A stretch of DNA of 64,000 nucleotides from Litorivicinus lipolyticus (GTDB lineage: Bacteria; Pseudomonadota; Gammaproteobacteria; Pseudomonadales; Litorivicinaceae): NCBI RefSeq assembly GCF_009650135.1, contig NZ_CP045871.1:2032001-2096000 (forward strand), read 5' to 3'. The position numbers were made by a program, and so were the translations under genes. Below, piece after piece: positions 37,633 through 46,750 of the stretch. The stretch's first letter is position 1. Each line of letters opens with the position of its first letter. The notes beneath the pieces are model-generated. The model made no database searches. It saw only the letters and a program-made list of their open reading frames with translations, and had not been told where the DNA came from.

Positions 37633-38492
37633 GTTTGCGCCTGGTCGTCGTCAGTGGTCGTTCCGGGTCCGGCAAAAGCGCCGCACTGGGCGCACTCGAA
37701 GACGCCGGCTACACCTGTATCGACAACTTACCGGTGGGGGTCTTGTTACCCACGCTGCGGTTGTTGGAACAGCGCGACCAGGCCCAACCCGTTGCCGTCG
37801 GCATTGATGCCCGTGGTCGTGCCGAGGACCTAGCGGCGCTGCCCAACGTGCTGTCAGGCATGGCCGAATTGGGTATTGAAAGCAGCATTGTCTGGCTGGA
37901 TGCCAACACCTCGACGCTGATCAACCGATTTCATGCCACCCGTCGACGCCACCCACTGCTGACCGCCTCAGGTTCGCTCGAGAAAGCCTTAGAGGCCGAA
38001 CTGCGCCTGTTGGACCCCATTGTTCAGCACGCGGACCGGCACATGGACACAACCCGTCTGAGCCTGCATGACCTGCGCGCCGGCATCCTACAGGTGGCCG
38101 ATCCGGATCATCAGCCGGGGCGGCCCGAGGTCCATGTGCTGTCGTTTGGCTTCAAGCATGGCGTACCCGACACCATCGACTTTGTGTTTGATGCACGCTT
38201 CCTGCCCAACCCCTTTTGGGAGCCGGTGCTGCGTCCGTTCAACGGCACCGACCCCGCGGTCATCGAGTTTCTGAGCGCGCGCCCAGAGTCGCTCGAGTAC
38301 CTGTCCGACCTCGGAGCGCTGCTGCTGCGTTGGGTGCCAAATATCATCGCCACCGGGCGCCCGAATGTGACCGTCGCGATCGGCTGCACCGGCGGCCAGC
38401 ACCGCTCGGTGTTTTTGGCCGAACAATTAAAAACCCGCTTGGCAGACAGCTTCGACGTCAGCGTTCGCCACCGAGAACTCAGCCGTGATTGA
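37629..38492 (+). CDS. rapZ: RapZ, RNase adaptor / NTP-binding protein
   Basis: Binds GlmZ sRNA and guides RNase E in enterics, thereby controlling GlcN-6-P synthesis. N-terminal Walker A VVSGRSGSGKSAALGALED, Walker B-like region DANTSTLINRFHATRRRHPL, and the C-terminal domain with FGFKHGVPDTIDFVFDARFLPNPFW and AIGCTGGQHRSVFLAEQL. 287 residues. Conserved neighbour of ptsN and npr. Whether GlmY/GlmZ exist here is unknown. Confidence 0.96.
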   Translation: MSLRLVVVSGRSGSGKSAALGALEDAGYTCIDNLPVGVLLPTLRLLEQRDQAQPVAVGIDARGRAEDLAALPNVLSGMAELGIESSIVWLDANTSTLINRFHATRRRHPLLTASGSLEKALEAELRLLDPIVQHADRHMDTTRLSLHDLRAGILQVADPDHQPGRPEVHVLSFGFKHGVPDTIDFVFDARFLPNPFWEPVLRPFNGTDPAVIEFLSARPESLEYLSDLGALLLRWVPNIIATGRPNVTVAIGCTGGQHRSVFLAEQLKTRLADSFDVSVRHRELSRD

Positions 38493-38769
38493 GCGGACCG
38501 TGCGCTTGGTTAACCCGAAAGGGTTGCATGCGCGCGCCTCGCACAAACTGGCCGAATGCGCCCAGGGCTTTACCTGCGACACCCAGCTGTTTTTCGAGGG
38601 GCACCAGGCCAATGCCAAACAGATCATGTCGGTGATGCTGTTAGCGGCGCCGGTTGGCAGCGCTCTGACCCTGCGCTGTCATGGAACCGACGCAACCGCC
38701 TGCTTAGATGCCCTGTGTGCACTCATTGCGAATGGCTTAGGAGAGCTAGGTGAACGCGCCGAACACTGA
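38485..38769 (+). CDS. npr: NPr (PtsO), HPr-like phosphocarrier of the nitrogen PTS
   Basis: HPr-fold phosphocarrier passing phosphate from EI-Ntr to PtsN. Active-site His16 in NPKGLHARASHKL; the residue after Arg is Ala, as in Pseudomonas NPr, instead of Pro. The position matching the HPr regulatory Ser is Gln (NAKQIMSVMLL). 94 residues, start GTG, overlapping rapZ by 8 nt. The cognate EI-Ntr (ptsP) is not in this window. Confidence 0.92.
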   Translation: MIERTVRLVNPKGLHARASHKLAECAQGFTCDTQLFFEGHQANAKQIMSVMLLAAPVGSALTLRCHGTDATACLDALCALIANGLGELGERAEH

Positions 38770-40108
38770 ATTACTGGCCGAAGAACGCCTCCAGGTCGTC
38801 GAACAGGCGCTATCCAATGGTGCGCTGGCGAAAATTCGCCGCATGCTCAACGGCGGCATGGCGCCGGCGGACGTGGCCCACCTGCTGGAATCGTCGCCGC
38901 AAAAAGACCGCGTGGTGCTGTGGAACCTGATCGAGTCCGAACTGGACGGCGAGGTGCTGCAGTACCTTGGCGAGGAAGTGCGAGCCGAAATCGTTGGACG
39001 CATGACCCAGGGCGAACTGCTTAACGCGGTTGCGGCCTTCGAAACCGATGACTTAGTGGATTTGCTCCAGGAATTGCCGGAACGTGTGTCCGAGCAGGTC
39101 CTGCAGGCTATGGATTTTCAGGACCGCGAACGTATCGAAGCGGTACTGTCGTATTCCGAGGACACCGCCGGCGGTTTAATGAACACCGACACCATCACCG
39201 TGCGTCCGGACGTGACCTTGGACGTAGCATTTCGCTTTCTGCGTCGTCACCCAACCCTGCCGGACATCCTGGACAATCTGTTGGTGGTCAACCGGCGTGA
39301 TGAATTCATCGGCATTTTGCCCCTCAACATATTACTGACCTCCGACTCGGGGCTGTTGGTGCGCGACGTCATGCGCACCGAAACCGAGGTGCTACGCCCA
39401 GACGTCAGCAGCGATGAAGTCGCCCGGCGTTTTCAGCGCATGGACTTGGTCAGCGCACCCGTGGTGAGTGACAACAACAAATTGTTGGGGCGCATCACGA
39501 TCGATGACGTGGTCGACGTCATCAAAGAACAAGCCGAGCACGCCTTGCTGCAACTGCAGGGACTGGACGAAGACGTAGATTTGTTCGCACCGGTCTTGCG
39601 AACCGCGCGGCGACGCGGCGTGTGGCTGGGCATCAACTTGCTGACCGCGTTCATTGCCAGTGCCGTGATTGGGTTGTTCGAGGCGACCCTGCAGCAGGTC
39701 GTCGCGCTGGCGGTGTTGATGCCGATTGTCGCCAGCATGGGTGGCATTGCCGGAACACAGTCCCTGACTATCGTGATTCGCGCTATGGCACTGGGCCAGA
39801 TCACCCCGGCACGCGGTCGATCCTTGGTCATCAAGGAAATCAGCGTCGGCCTGTTAAACGGCATATTTTGGTCCTGCGCGGTCGCGCTGGTGGCCTACCT
39901 GTGGTTTGGCGATGCCACCTTGGGCGCCATCATTGGCATATCGATCGTGGTCAACTTGGCGACCGCAGCGTTGGCAGGGACAACCCTGCCCGGATTGCTC
40001 AAACGCATCGGTGTTGACCCGGCCCTGGCCGGCGGCGTGCTGCTGACGACCATTACCGACGTGGTCGGATTTTTTACCTTTTTGGGCTTGGCCGCGCTGG
40101 CGTTTTAA
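38750..40108 (+). CDS. mgtE: MgtE-family magnesium transporter
   Basis: Mg2+ channel/transporter. N-terminal helical MgtE_N domain (about residues 25-130), tandem CBS domains (about 130-255; TADTI-like NTDTITVRPDVTLDVAF and FIGILPLNILL), then five membrane helices with PIVASMGGIAGTQSL, the conserved pore region. 452 residues. Start GTG with AGGAG 7 nt upstream. Its TAA overlaps the pmbA stop on the other strand within TTAA. Confidence 0.94.
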   Translation: MNAPNTELLAEERLQVVEQALSNGALAKIRRMLNGGMAPADVAHLLESSPQKDRVVLWNLIESELDGEVLQYLGEEVRAEIVGRMTQGELLNAVAAFETDDLVDLLQELPERVSEQVLQAMDFQDRERIEAVLSYSEDTAGGLMNTDTITVRPDVTLDVAFRFLRRHPTLPDILDNLLVVNRRDEFIGILPLNILLTSDSGLLVRDVMRTETEVLRPDVSSDEVARRFQRMDLVSAPVVSDNNKLLGRITIDDVVDVIKEQAEHALLQLQGLDEDVDLFAPVLRTARRRGVWLGINLLTAFIASAVIGLFEATLQQVVALAVLMPIVASMGGIAGTQSLTIVIRAMALGQITPARGRSLVIKEISVGLLNGIFWSCAVALVAYLWFGDATLGAIIGISIVVNLATAALAGTTLPGLLKRIGVDPALAGGVLLTTITDVVGFFTFLGLAALAF

Positions 40109-41454
40109 CTCGCTACCGTCACCGCTGGGAACAGTAACGAGGGTGCATGCGTGCTGCCGCGGCAATCGGCATCGGCGGCGACCGCTGCCAGCGTTGGCCA
40201 CAACGTTTTAAGGTTGCAGGCCACCGTGATGCCCTCGACCGCGTGCTGGATCACGCCATTGTCGACCCAAAATCCACTGGCGCCGCGGGAGTAATCACCG
40301 GTCACCGCATTCAACCCATGCCCCATCATTTCGGTAATTAACAACCCGGTGCCCATCTGTTTGAGCAAATCGGCCTGACTGCCCTGGCCGCCGCTGAGTT
40401 GGAGGTTACGAGTGCCACCGGCGTTGCCCGTTGAGGGTAAGTCAAGGCGACGCCCGGCATACACGTCCAGCACATACGACGCGACTTGGCCGTCCTCAAT
40501 AAAGGTCTGATCACGTGTCACCAGCCCGTCGCCGTCGACGCTGGAGCTGGCCATGGCGCCACGCAGGTGCGGGCGTTCAAACAGATCAAACCCGGCCGGC
40601 AATATCGACTGGCCCAGGGCGCCCAGTAACCACGAGCTTTGGCGCCATTGGGCGTTGCCATTCAATGCACTGGATAACGCACCGATCAGCGAGCCGCTGA
40701 CACGGGGGTCAAACACCACCGCCACCGATCCGGTTTTAATCGGCCGGGCAGCGCAGCGCGCCAGGGTGCGAGCCTGAGCCATCGCCCCAATCGACTCGGG
40801 GCTGTCCAAATCGTCCGCATTGCGCCGGTAATCATAGGCATAGTCACGCTGCAGGCCGTCGCCATCGCGCGCCAACACCACCGCCGACAACGAATACTGG
40901 CTGGACATTTGAATCAAGCGTTGGCCGTGGGAGTTGGCACTGACACGAACGCCGCGACGGGCGCTGTAGTCGGATCCTTCGGAGTTCACAATATCAGCGT
41001 GGTCCAGCGCTCGGGCCTCGCAGGTGCGGGCGATATCAAAGGCTTGCTCGGGGCTGATGTCCAAGGTGAAGTCCTGGCCCAAGTCATCGGCCTGTTGGGC
41101 CAGCTGCTCCGGCTCCGGCAACCCGCCGTAGGGATCCGCCTCGGTATACTGAGCAATCGAACACGCGGCTTTGACACAGGCCTCCAAGGCGGCCGCACTG
41201 AGGTCGCTGGTCGACGCACTGCCCTTACGGCCATCGATCCAAACACTGAGGCCGATCGAGCGGTCGTTTTCGAACTCCAAAGTCTCCGGTGCACGGTTAC
41301 GAACCGTGACGCTTAAACCTTTTGACGCATTCGCCCCCATCTGCGCATGGTGCGCGCCGTGCTTGACCGCTAAACTAAGCATTAACTCGGCGGCGTCGGA
41401 CAGTTGCGCGCCCTCTCTTTTCGGATCCCATACAAAGGACACAGATTCAGTCAT
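40105..41454 (-). CDS. pmbA: PmbA (TldE), TldD/E protease subunit
   Basis: Non-metal-binding partner of the TldD/TldE heterodimeric protease, involved in microcin maturation and CcdA degradation in E. coli. 449 residues with the family segments TVRNRAPETLEFENDRSIGLSVWIDGRKGSAST, YDYRRNADDLDSPESIG, STGNAGGTRNLQL and MGTGLLITEMMGHGLNAVTGDYSRGASGFWV. It lacks the HExxxH of TldD, as expected. Its AAGGAG ribosome binding site lies inside divergent darP; the two start codons overlap in CATG (41452-41455). Confidence 0.95.
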   Translation of the reverse strand: MTESVSFVWDPKREGAQLSDAAELMLSLAVKHGAHHAQMGANASKGLSVTVRNRAPETLEFENDRSIGLSVWIDGRKGSASTSDLSAAALEACVKAACSIAQYTEADPYGGLPEPEQLAQQADDLGQDFTLDISPEQAFDIARTCEARALDHADIVNSEGSDYSARRGVRVSANSHGQRLIQMSSQYSLSAVVLARDGDGLQRDYAYDYRRNADDLDSPESIGAMAQARTLARCAARPIKTGSVAVVFDPRVSGSLIGALSSALNGNAQWRQSSWLLGALGQSILPAGFDLFERPHLRGAMASSSVDGDGLVTRDQTFIEDGQVASYVLDVYAGRRLDLPSTGNAGGTRNLQLSGGQGSQADLLKQMGTGLLITEMMGHGLNAVTGDYSRGASGFWVDNGVIQHAVEGITVACNLKTLWPTLAAVAADADCRGSTHAPSLLFPAVTVAS

Positions 41455-41935
41455 GACGGACGACTCCTTGGAAGACTTTGACGATCGCCCCAGTAAAAGC
41501 GAACTGAAAAGGGAAATGCACGACCTGCAGGCTATTGCGCATCAGCTGGTCGACTTGACCCCGACACAGATGGCCAAGGTTCCCATGCCCGAGGTGCTGC
41601 TGGTGGGCGTCAAAGACGCCCAACGCTTTAAAAAAGAAGCCAAACGCCGGCAAATGCAGTACCTGGGTAAAGTCATGCGAAGGCTTGATCCGGAACCGAT
41701 CAAAGCGGCGCTGGCCGAATTTGACGCCGCCAGCGCTGAAAGCATTAACCGCATGCGCGGACTGGAACAATGGCGTGAACGCTTGATCGCAGAAGACCGT
41801 GTGTTGACCGAGTTTTTGGACCGCTACCCGCACGTTGATGCACAGCCGCTGCGCCAGCTGGTGCGCAATGCACGCGCCAATAAGTCCGGTGCCGCGCGCG
41901 CGCTGTATCGATTTATCCGCGACCAGATCCAATAG
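41453..41935 (+). CDS. darP: DarP (YjgA), 50S ribosome-associated protein
   Basis: DUF615 family; the E. coli homologue joins late 50S assembly. From the ATG at 41453 the 160-residue product starts MTDDSLEDFDDRPSKSELKREM (acidic, then basic) and carries KDAQRFKKEAKRRQMQYLGKVMRRLDPEPI and LRQLVRNARANKSGAARALYRFIRD, matching DarP. The frame extends 94 codons upstream opposite pmbA without support. The start overlaps the pmbA start by 2 nt, and the stop is 1 nt from the tldD stop. Ribosome binding is weak (AAAGGA, 14 nt upstream). Confidence 0.92.
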   Translation: MTDDSLEDFDDRPSKSELKREMHDLQAIAHQLVDLTPTQMAKVPMPEVLLVGVKDAQRFKKEAKRRQMQYLGKVMRRLDPEPIKAALAEFDAASAESINRMRGLEQWRERLIAEDRVLTEFLDRYPHVDAQPLRQLVRNARANKSGAARALYRFIRDQIQ

Positions 41936-41936
41936 T

Positions 41937-43367
41937 TCAGGCGTCACCGCCACCCACCACCAGCTGATCAATTTTCAAGGTCGGCTGACCGACACCCACC
42001 GGCACGCTTTGGCCTTCCTTGCCACAGGTGCCGACACCGTCATCCAGCGCCAAATCATTGCCAATCATGCTGATTCGGCCCATCACTTCCGGGCCGTCGC
42101 CGATCAAGGTGCTGCCCTTGATCGGCTCGGCGATTTTACCGTTGCGAATGCGGTACGCCTCGGTCGTCGAAAAGACAAAATTGCCGCTGGTAATATCGAC
42201 CTGGCCGCCACCGAAGTTGGCCGCGTAGATACCGTCTTTGACCGACCCGATAATGTCCCCGGGATCATGCTCGCCGGCTTCCATAAAGGTGTTGGTCATG
42301 CGCGGCATGGTCATGGCGCTATAGGATTCTCGGCGGCCATTGCCGGTGCTTTGAGTGCCCATCAAACGGGCGTTCAAGCGGTCCTGCAGGTAGCCGACCA
42401 AAATGCCGTCCTCGATCAGCACGGTGCGCTGGCCGGCGACCCCTTCGTCATCAACCGACAGCGAACCGCGCCGATCCGGCAGGGTCGCATCATCCACCAC
42501 CGTCACACCGGGGGCCGCGACGCGCTCGCCGATACGGCCGGAAAAGTTACTGGTGCCCTTGCGGTTAAAGTCGCCTTCCAAGCCATGCCCGACCGCTTCA
42601 TGCAATAAAATGCCCGGCCAGCCGGCCCCCAGCACCACTGGGTAGGAGCCCGCCGGCGCCGCCACCGCATCGAGATTCACGCAGGCGACGCGAACCGCTT
42701 CGCGCGCCCAAGCATGACAGCGTTCGCCCTCGGCCAGCTGCGACAGTGCGATCCGGCCACCACCGCCGGCTTGACCGCGCTCGCGCTTGTCTCCCTCGAC
42801 CACGATCACGCTAACGCCAAAGCGCACCAGCGGCCGCACATCCATCGCCAGATTGCCGAGGCTATCGAGCACGCAAATGCGCTCGTGCAACACCACCATC
42901 GACAGGCTGACCTCGGCCACACGCGGGTCCAATTCACGGGTGTAACGATCCAATTGTTGCAGTAACTCGACCCGCGCGGCGCGCTCCATGTCCGCCGGCG
43001 AGTCCGCACGGTAGAGGCTGGGTACCGGTTGCCGTTTCAAATTCGCAGTCGCCGTTTGACCGCTGCCGGCGATGCCACCCGCCGCTCGAATGGCGTCACG
43101 CAAGGCACTGTCCGAGAGATCATCCGTGTATGCAAAGCCAACCTGTTCGCCGCTATTGACGCGTATCCCGGCACCTTGATCGTGACTGTACCCGGCATCG
43201 GCAACGCGGCCGTCCTCAAGCGCAAAGGATTCCAGCACCTGGTCTTGCAGGTACAGGTCAGCGAAGTCATACGCGCGGCTGGAGATGGCACCAAACACCT
43301 GATTAAGCCGATCAACGGATTGGCCGTGTTGGGTCAGCCATTGGCTGACGGGATGTTGTTCGTTCAC
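41937..43367 (-). CDS. tldD: TldD, metalloprotease subunit of TldD/E
   Basis: Catalytic subunit of the TldD/TldE protease. The zinc-binding HExxxH motif is HEAVGH at residues 256-261 (ILLHEAVGHGLEGDFNRKG). Other family segments: EDGRVADAGYSHDQGAGIRV and the C-terminal RMTNTFMEAGEHDPGDIIGSV with GVGTCGKEGQSVPVGVGQP. 476 residues. pmbA lies nearby on the same strand, separated by darP on the other. Confidence 0.96.
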   Translation of the reverse strand: MNEQHPVSQWLTQHGQSVDRLNQVFGAISSRAYDFADLYLQDQVLESFALEDGRVADAGYSHDQGAGIRVNSGEQVGFAYTDDLSDSALRDAIRAAGGIAGSGQTATANLKRQPVPSLYRADSPADMERAARVELLQQLDRYTRELDPRVAEVSLSMVVLHERICVLDSLGNLAMDVRPLVRFGVSVIVVEGDKRERGQAGGGGRIALSQLAEGERCHAWAREAVRVACVNLDAVAAPAGSYPVVLGAGWPGILLHEAVGHGLEGDFNRKGTSNFSGRIGERVAAPGVTVVDDATLPDRRGSLSVDDEGVAGQRTVLIEDGILVGYLQDRLNARLMGTQSTGNGRRESYSAMTMPRMTNTFMEAGEHDPGDIIGSVKDGIYAANFGGGQVDITSGNFVFSTTEAYRIRNGKIAEPIKGSTLIGDGPEVMGRISMIGNDLALDDGVGTCGKEGQSVPVGVGQPTLKIDQLVVGGGDA

Positions 43368-43369
43368 CG

Positions 43370-46300
43370 TTATTGCTCCACGCGGATGGCGTTGATGACC
43401 GGCGCATCAAAGGTGCCGGTCAGGGTGTAATTCGTTTCACCGATGCGTTTTAGGCTGTCGCCGGCGACCTGGTCGACTAGCAACACAATGCCGGCGGCAA
43501 TGGCGGGAAAGCCAGCCAGCAACGCGGCCGCCGGCAACTGCGCCGACAGCGGCACCTGAACGCGCAAGCGATGATCCAAGGCGTCGGTCGCCAAGTTTGA
43601 GGTGCCGGTCAGCTGCAAGCTGGCCGAAGGGCCGTCGATACTTAGCGGTTCGACAAAATCGAGCTGGCCGTCACGCAGCCGCGCTTGGCCCGAGATCCGG
43701 TCAAATGCCAACCCCGGTTTCAGCAAATCCGAAAAGTCCAAGCGCAACCGCCGGGTCAACGAGGCAATGTTCAGCACCCCCAACAATCGCAGAGCGTCGG
43801 CCGCACCAGGGCTGTCTAAGAAGCGGCCGTCGGTGGTGTCGAGGCTGACAACCCCAGTCGCCTGCCCCATGTTCGGCGACCATGGCACGCCAGGCCAATC
43901 CAAGGTCACATCCAACAACGCTGATCGCGTTTCCAGCAACTCGCCCCAGCCGCGGTCGGCCATCAACTCGCCCAGGTTTTGGGTCTCGATGCGCAGGTCC
44001 GCACTGGAGGCAGGCTGACCTTTGCTCCAGCGCGCGGAGCCTTGCATCAATGCCCCGCCTAGGGTGAAAGACAGGCCATTAAACAGCACATCTTGGTCAG
44101 TTGAACGTACCTGAGTCGCTAAGTTGTAAAGCCGGTTGTCACCGACCTCTAACGTCTTTACGGCGATGTCGATATCCGGCATCGCGGCGGGCGCGCTGAA
44201 CACCTGACCCGGCGTATCCGGATTCAACATCCGGCCCTTGATCGCCCCCGCCGTCAATTTCAGAACCGGACCGAACTCGACCGCCGCATCAACGTGCGGA
44301 CCGGCCAGGGTCACCCGGCGAGCGTCGGCGTCAATCCGCGCGGCCCCCAACGAAATACCGCCCAATTGCAATTGGCGAACGTCCAAACCTAGGGCGGGTG
44401 ACTGATCACCCGTGCCCGCCATCAGCCCGGCCCAGGCCAAGGCATTCAGGGCCTGTGCGGACCCTTCAATACGGCCGTCTTGCTGCACGAGGTTGATCCG
44501 GTCGGCAAATGACAGCGACTGCCACTGCTGCCCGGCACCCTCCACGTACAGTGTCCCGGCGCGCCCAGCGATTGGCTCGGGCAGGTTCAACTGGCCGCCA
44601 GCGACGGCCGCCGATAGCGACCAGCTTTTTGGATTCCAGCTGACGCGGGTGTTGGCCCGCCCCTTGACCGCGCCGACCAGCCCCGGCACAAAGCGACGGC
44701 TGGCCCAGCTCAAGGGCACCGCGGCGGTCGCGTCTAGCTGCATCGGCAGGCCCGGCGGCGCACTCAGCTCAATGTGTGCCGCGCGCTCAAACAGCATGGC
44801 TTTAAAGGTGCTTGGCTGCAGCCCACGCGCCAAGTCGATGTTGAGGGTGCCGGCGACCTGTTCGGCGATAAGATCCAGCGCTCTGACTTCGACACGGGCA
44901 GCGCTGGTCGCCAAATCAAGGTGACCGCTGATCTGGGCGCCCGTGGTTAAATCCAAGGCACCTTGAATGGGCCCGCGCACGGCAATCGCGTCACCCACAG
45001 CAGCCAAATCCAAAGGCGTGCGGGCAATGAATGTTGGCAAGTCAGCGCCATCCATGCGCGCATTGGCTTGGACCTGCCAGTTGCGGTCACGGCGGCGGAT
45101 ACGTGCATCACCGCGCGCTTGACCGAACGCGGCCTCGGCCACGTCAATACGAATATCGGCGTCGTTAATCCGCACCGTCCCGGTCGCGTCGGTGACGGCA
45201 GGCCAGCCCGCCACCGGCGTTAGCTGGGCGCGCTCGACGGGAATCTCCAAGGTCAACTGATTTGGGTAGTCGGGGCTTAAAAACAACCACAGCAGGCTTG
45301 GACCGGCAACTGCCTGGGGCTGGGCGTCCTGCCAAAAGCGGACACCGGCGTCACCCAGGTAGCGCAGCGGAACGCGGCCTTGGGCAGGCGCACCCTGGCT
45401 ATCAAAGTTCAGCAATAGGCCAAGTTCGGGACCCGCCGGGCTTAGGTCCAAGCGGAAGCGACCGTCCAGATTTAAGCTCGAACTGCGCAGCGACAGCGTA
45501 TCGGAGGCCAGTGACCAATCGCGCGGGCCGTTGCGCCGCCAAGCAACGCGGCCTGCCCCGCCGTCAAACGCCACAGCGTCATCAAAGGCGGCCAGACTTT
45601 GGAACTCGCTGATGGCGTCGACCTCGGCCATGCCCAGACCGTTGTGCAGCCATATGCGCGCGCGCTCAAACGCGCCACCCGGAATATTATTAAGCGGGTG
45701 CGCATGACCGTTCTTCAGCGTCGCGGCGACACGCACACCTTCGGTGCCGAGTTCAGCCTGAACGGACTCGACGGTGGCGGTCGGCGCGATCGCATCCAAG
45801 CGCTCGGCTAGGCTAGGCGGCAACAGCGCCGACGCCGAGGTTGGCCAGTTTGCGACGTCAAACGCACCACTGCTTAGGCGCCAACCCTGCGCGGTTTGCT
45901 CCGCCGCCAGCGCCGGGACAGCGACCTCGTCGATTAGCACATCCCTAGCTTGTATACGCCACGGCAGGTCATCCAGCGCCTGCCAGTGCAGCGCGCCGGA
46001 CACGGCCAAGTCGTCAATCTGAGCGGTACCGCGCCACTGAAGATCCTGACGCGTCGGCGCCCACTCAATCCAGGCTTCGCCCTCACCCGCCACGGCATGC
46101 TGGCCCGACAGCCCATCCACGGAAGCACGTGCTTTGTGTTTAACAAAACCGGTTAATTGCTGGTCGGTGGCCAACAGATTGGCGCTAAACGAGGCTCCGA
46201 CTTGACCGGTCACGGCTTGACCGACTACACGAATACTGGCCCCTTGAGGGGTTCGGCTGAGGCGGCCGTTGAGGCCCGTCAGGGCAAAGTTCTGGCCGCT

Positions 46301-46750
46301 GATTTGGGCATCCAGCAACTGCACCTGATCCGCCATCGCCAAGGGCACCAACAACTGGCCCAAGAGCGCCTTGGGATCGACCTTGACCTCGCCACTGGCG
46401 TCCGGCAATTGCAGCACCAGCCCCTCAAACTGAGTTTGCGCAAAACGCAAAGCACCCGCATTCAAGGACGCACCCAGGTCCAGCTGCAGTTCAATGTTAC
46501 GCGCGCGCACGCTAAAGCCGTCGCGATCGGCTTGAATATCCGAGGCCGCCAATGCGACCTGACCACCACGCCAGGTCAGGTGAATATCCGAGGCTTGAAC
46601 CAACACGCCGGCGCGCGCATGAATATCCCGCAACAGCGCATCCGTCAGGTCCGGAAACACAGACGAGCCCAGGCGCAAGGCCAAGGTCACCAGCGCGAAC
46701 ACCAGCAGCACCAGTGCCCCGAGCCACGCTAAGAAGGCCCGCACTGCCAT
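43370..46750 (-). CDS. yhdP: YhdP family AsmA-like phospholipid transport protein
   Basis: Very large (1126 residues) AsmA-like protein with one N-terminal membrane helix (FLAWLGALVLLVFALVTLALRL) and a long beta-rich periplasmic body (DUF3971 and AsmA_2 type). In E. coli YhdP with TamB and YdbH bridges the periplasm to move phospholipid to the outer membrane. The C-terminal region (LDHRLRVQVPLSAQLPAAALLAGFPAIAAGIVLLVDQ) is typical. Between rng and tldD as in other gammaproteobacteria. Start overlaps the rng stop (TGATG). Confidence 0.9.
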   Translation of the reverse strand: MAVRAFLAWLGALVLLVFALVTLALRLGSSVFPDLTDALLRDIHARAGVLVQASDIHLTWRGGQVALAASDIQADRDGFSVRARNIELQLDLGASLNAGALRFAQTQFEGLVLQLPDASGEVKVDPKALLGQLLVPLAMADQVQLLDAQISGQNFALTGLNGRLSRTPQGASIRVVGQAVTGQVGASFSANLLATDQQLTGFVKHKARASVDGLSGQHAVAGEGEAWIEWAPTRQDLQWRGTAQIDDLAVSGALHWQALDDLPWRIQARDVLIDEVAVPALAAEQTAQGWRLSSGAFDVANWPTSASALLPPSLAERLDAIAPTATVESVQAELGTEGVRVAATLKNGHAHPLNNIPGGAFERARIWLHNGLGMAEVDAISEFQSLAAFDDAVAFDGGAGRVAWRRNGPRDWSLASDTLSLRSSSLNLDGRFRLDLSPAGPELGLLLNFDSQGAPAQGRVPLRYLGDAGVRFWQDAQPQAVAGPSLLWLFLSPDYPNQLTLEIPVERAQLTPVAGWPAVTDATGTVRINDADIRIDVAEAAFGQARGDARIRRRDRNWQVQANARMDGADLPTFIARTPLDLAAVGDAIAVRGPIQGALDLTTGAQISGHLDLATSAARVEVRALDLIAEQVAGTLNIDLARGLQPSTFKAMLFERAAHIELSAPPGLPMQLDATAAVPLSWASRRFVPGLVGAVKGRANTRVSWNPKSWSLSAAVAGGQLNLPEPIAGRAGTLYVEGAGQQWQSLSFADRINLVQQDGRIEGSAQALNALAWAGLMAGTGDQSPALGLDVRQLQLGGISLGAARIDADARRVTLAGPHVDAAVEFGPVLKLTAGAIKGRMLNPDTPGQVFSAPAAMPDIDIAVKTLEVGDNRLYNLATQVRSTDQDVLFNGLSFTLGGALMQGSARWSKGQPASSADLRIETQNLGELMADRGWGELLETRSALLDVTLDWPGVPWSPNMGQATGVVSLDTTDGRFLDSPGAADALRLLGVLNIASLTRRLRLDFSDLLKPGLAFDRISGQARLRDGQLDFVEPLSIDGPSASLQLTGTSNLATDALDHRLRVQVPLSAQLPAAALLAGFPAIAAGIVLLVDQVAGDSLKRIGETNYTLTGTFDAPVINAIRVEQ

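Noticed and set aside
38500..38560. HARAS in place of HARPA around the NPr active-site His
   Set aside because: Ala after Arg is also found in Pseudomonas NPr proteins; it does not mark loss of function.
41171..41452. Long N-terminal extension of darP opposite pmbA
   Set aside because: The extension is the complement of pmbA coding sequence and is unlike DarP proteins, which begin with an acidic segment as at 41453.
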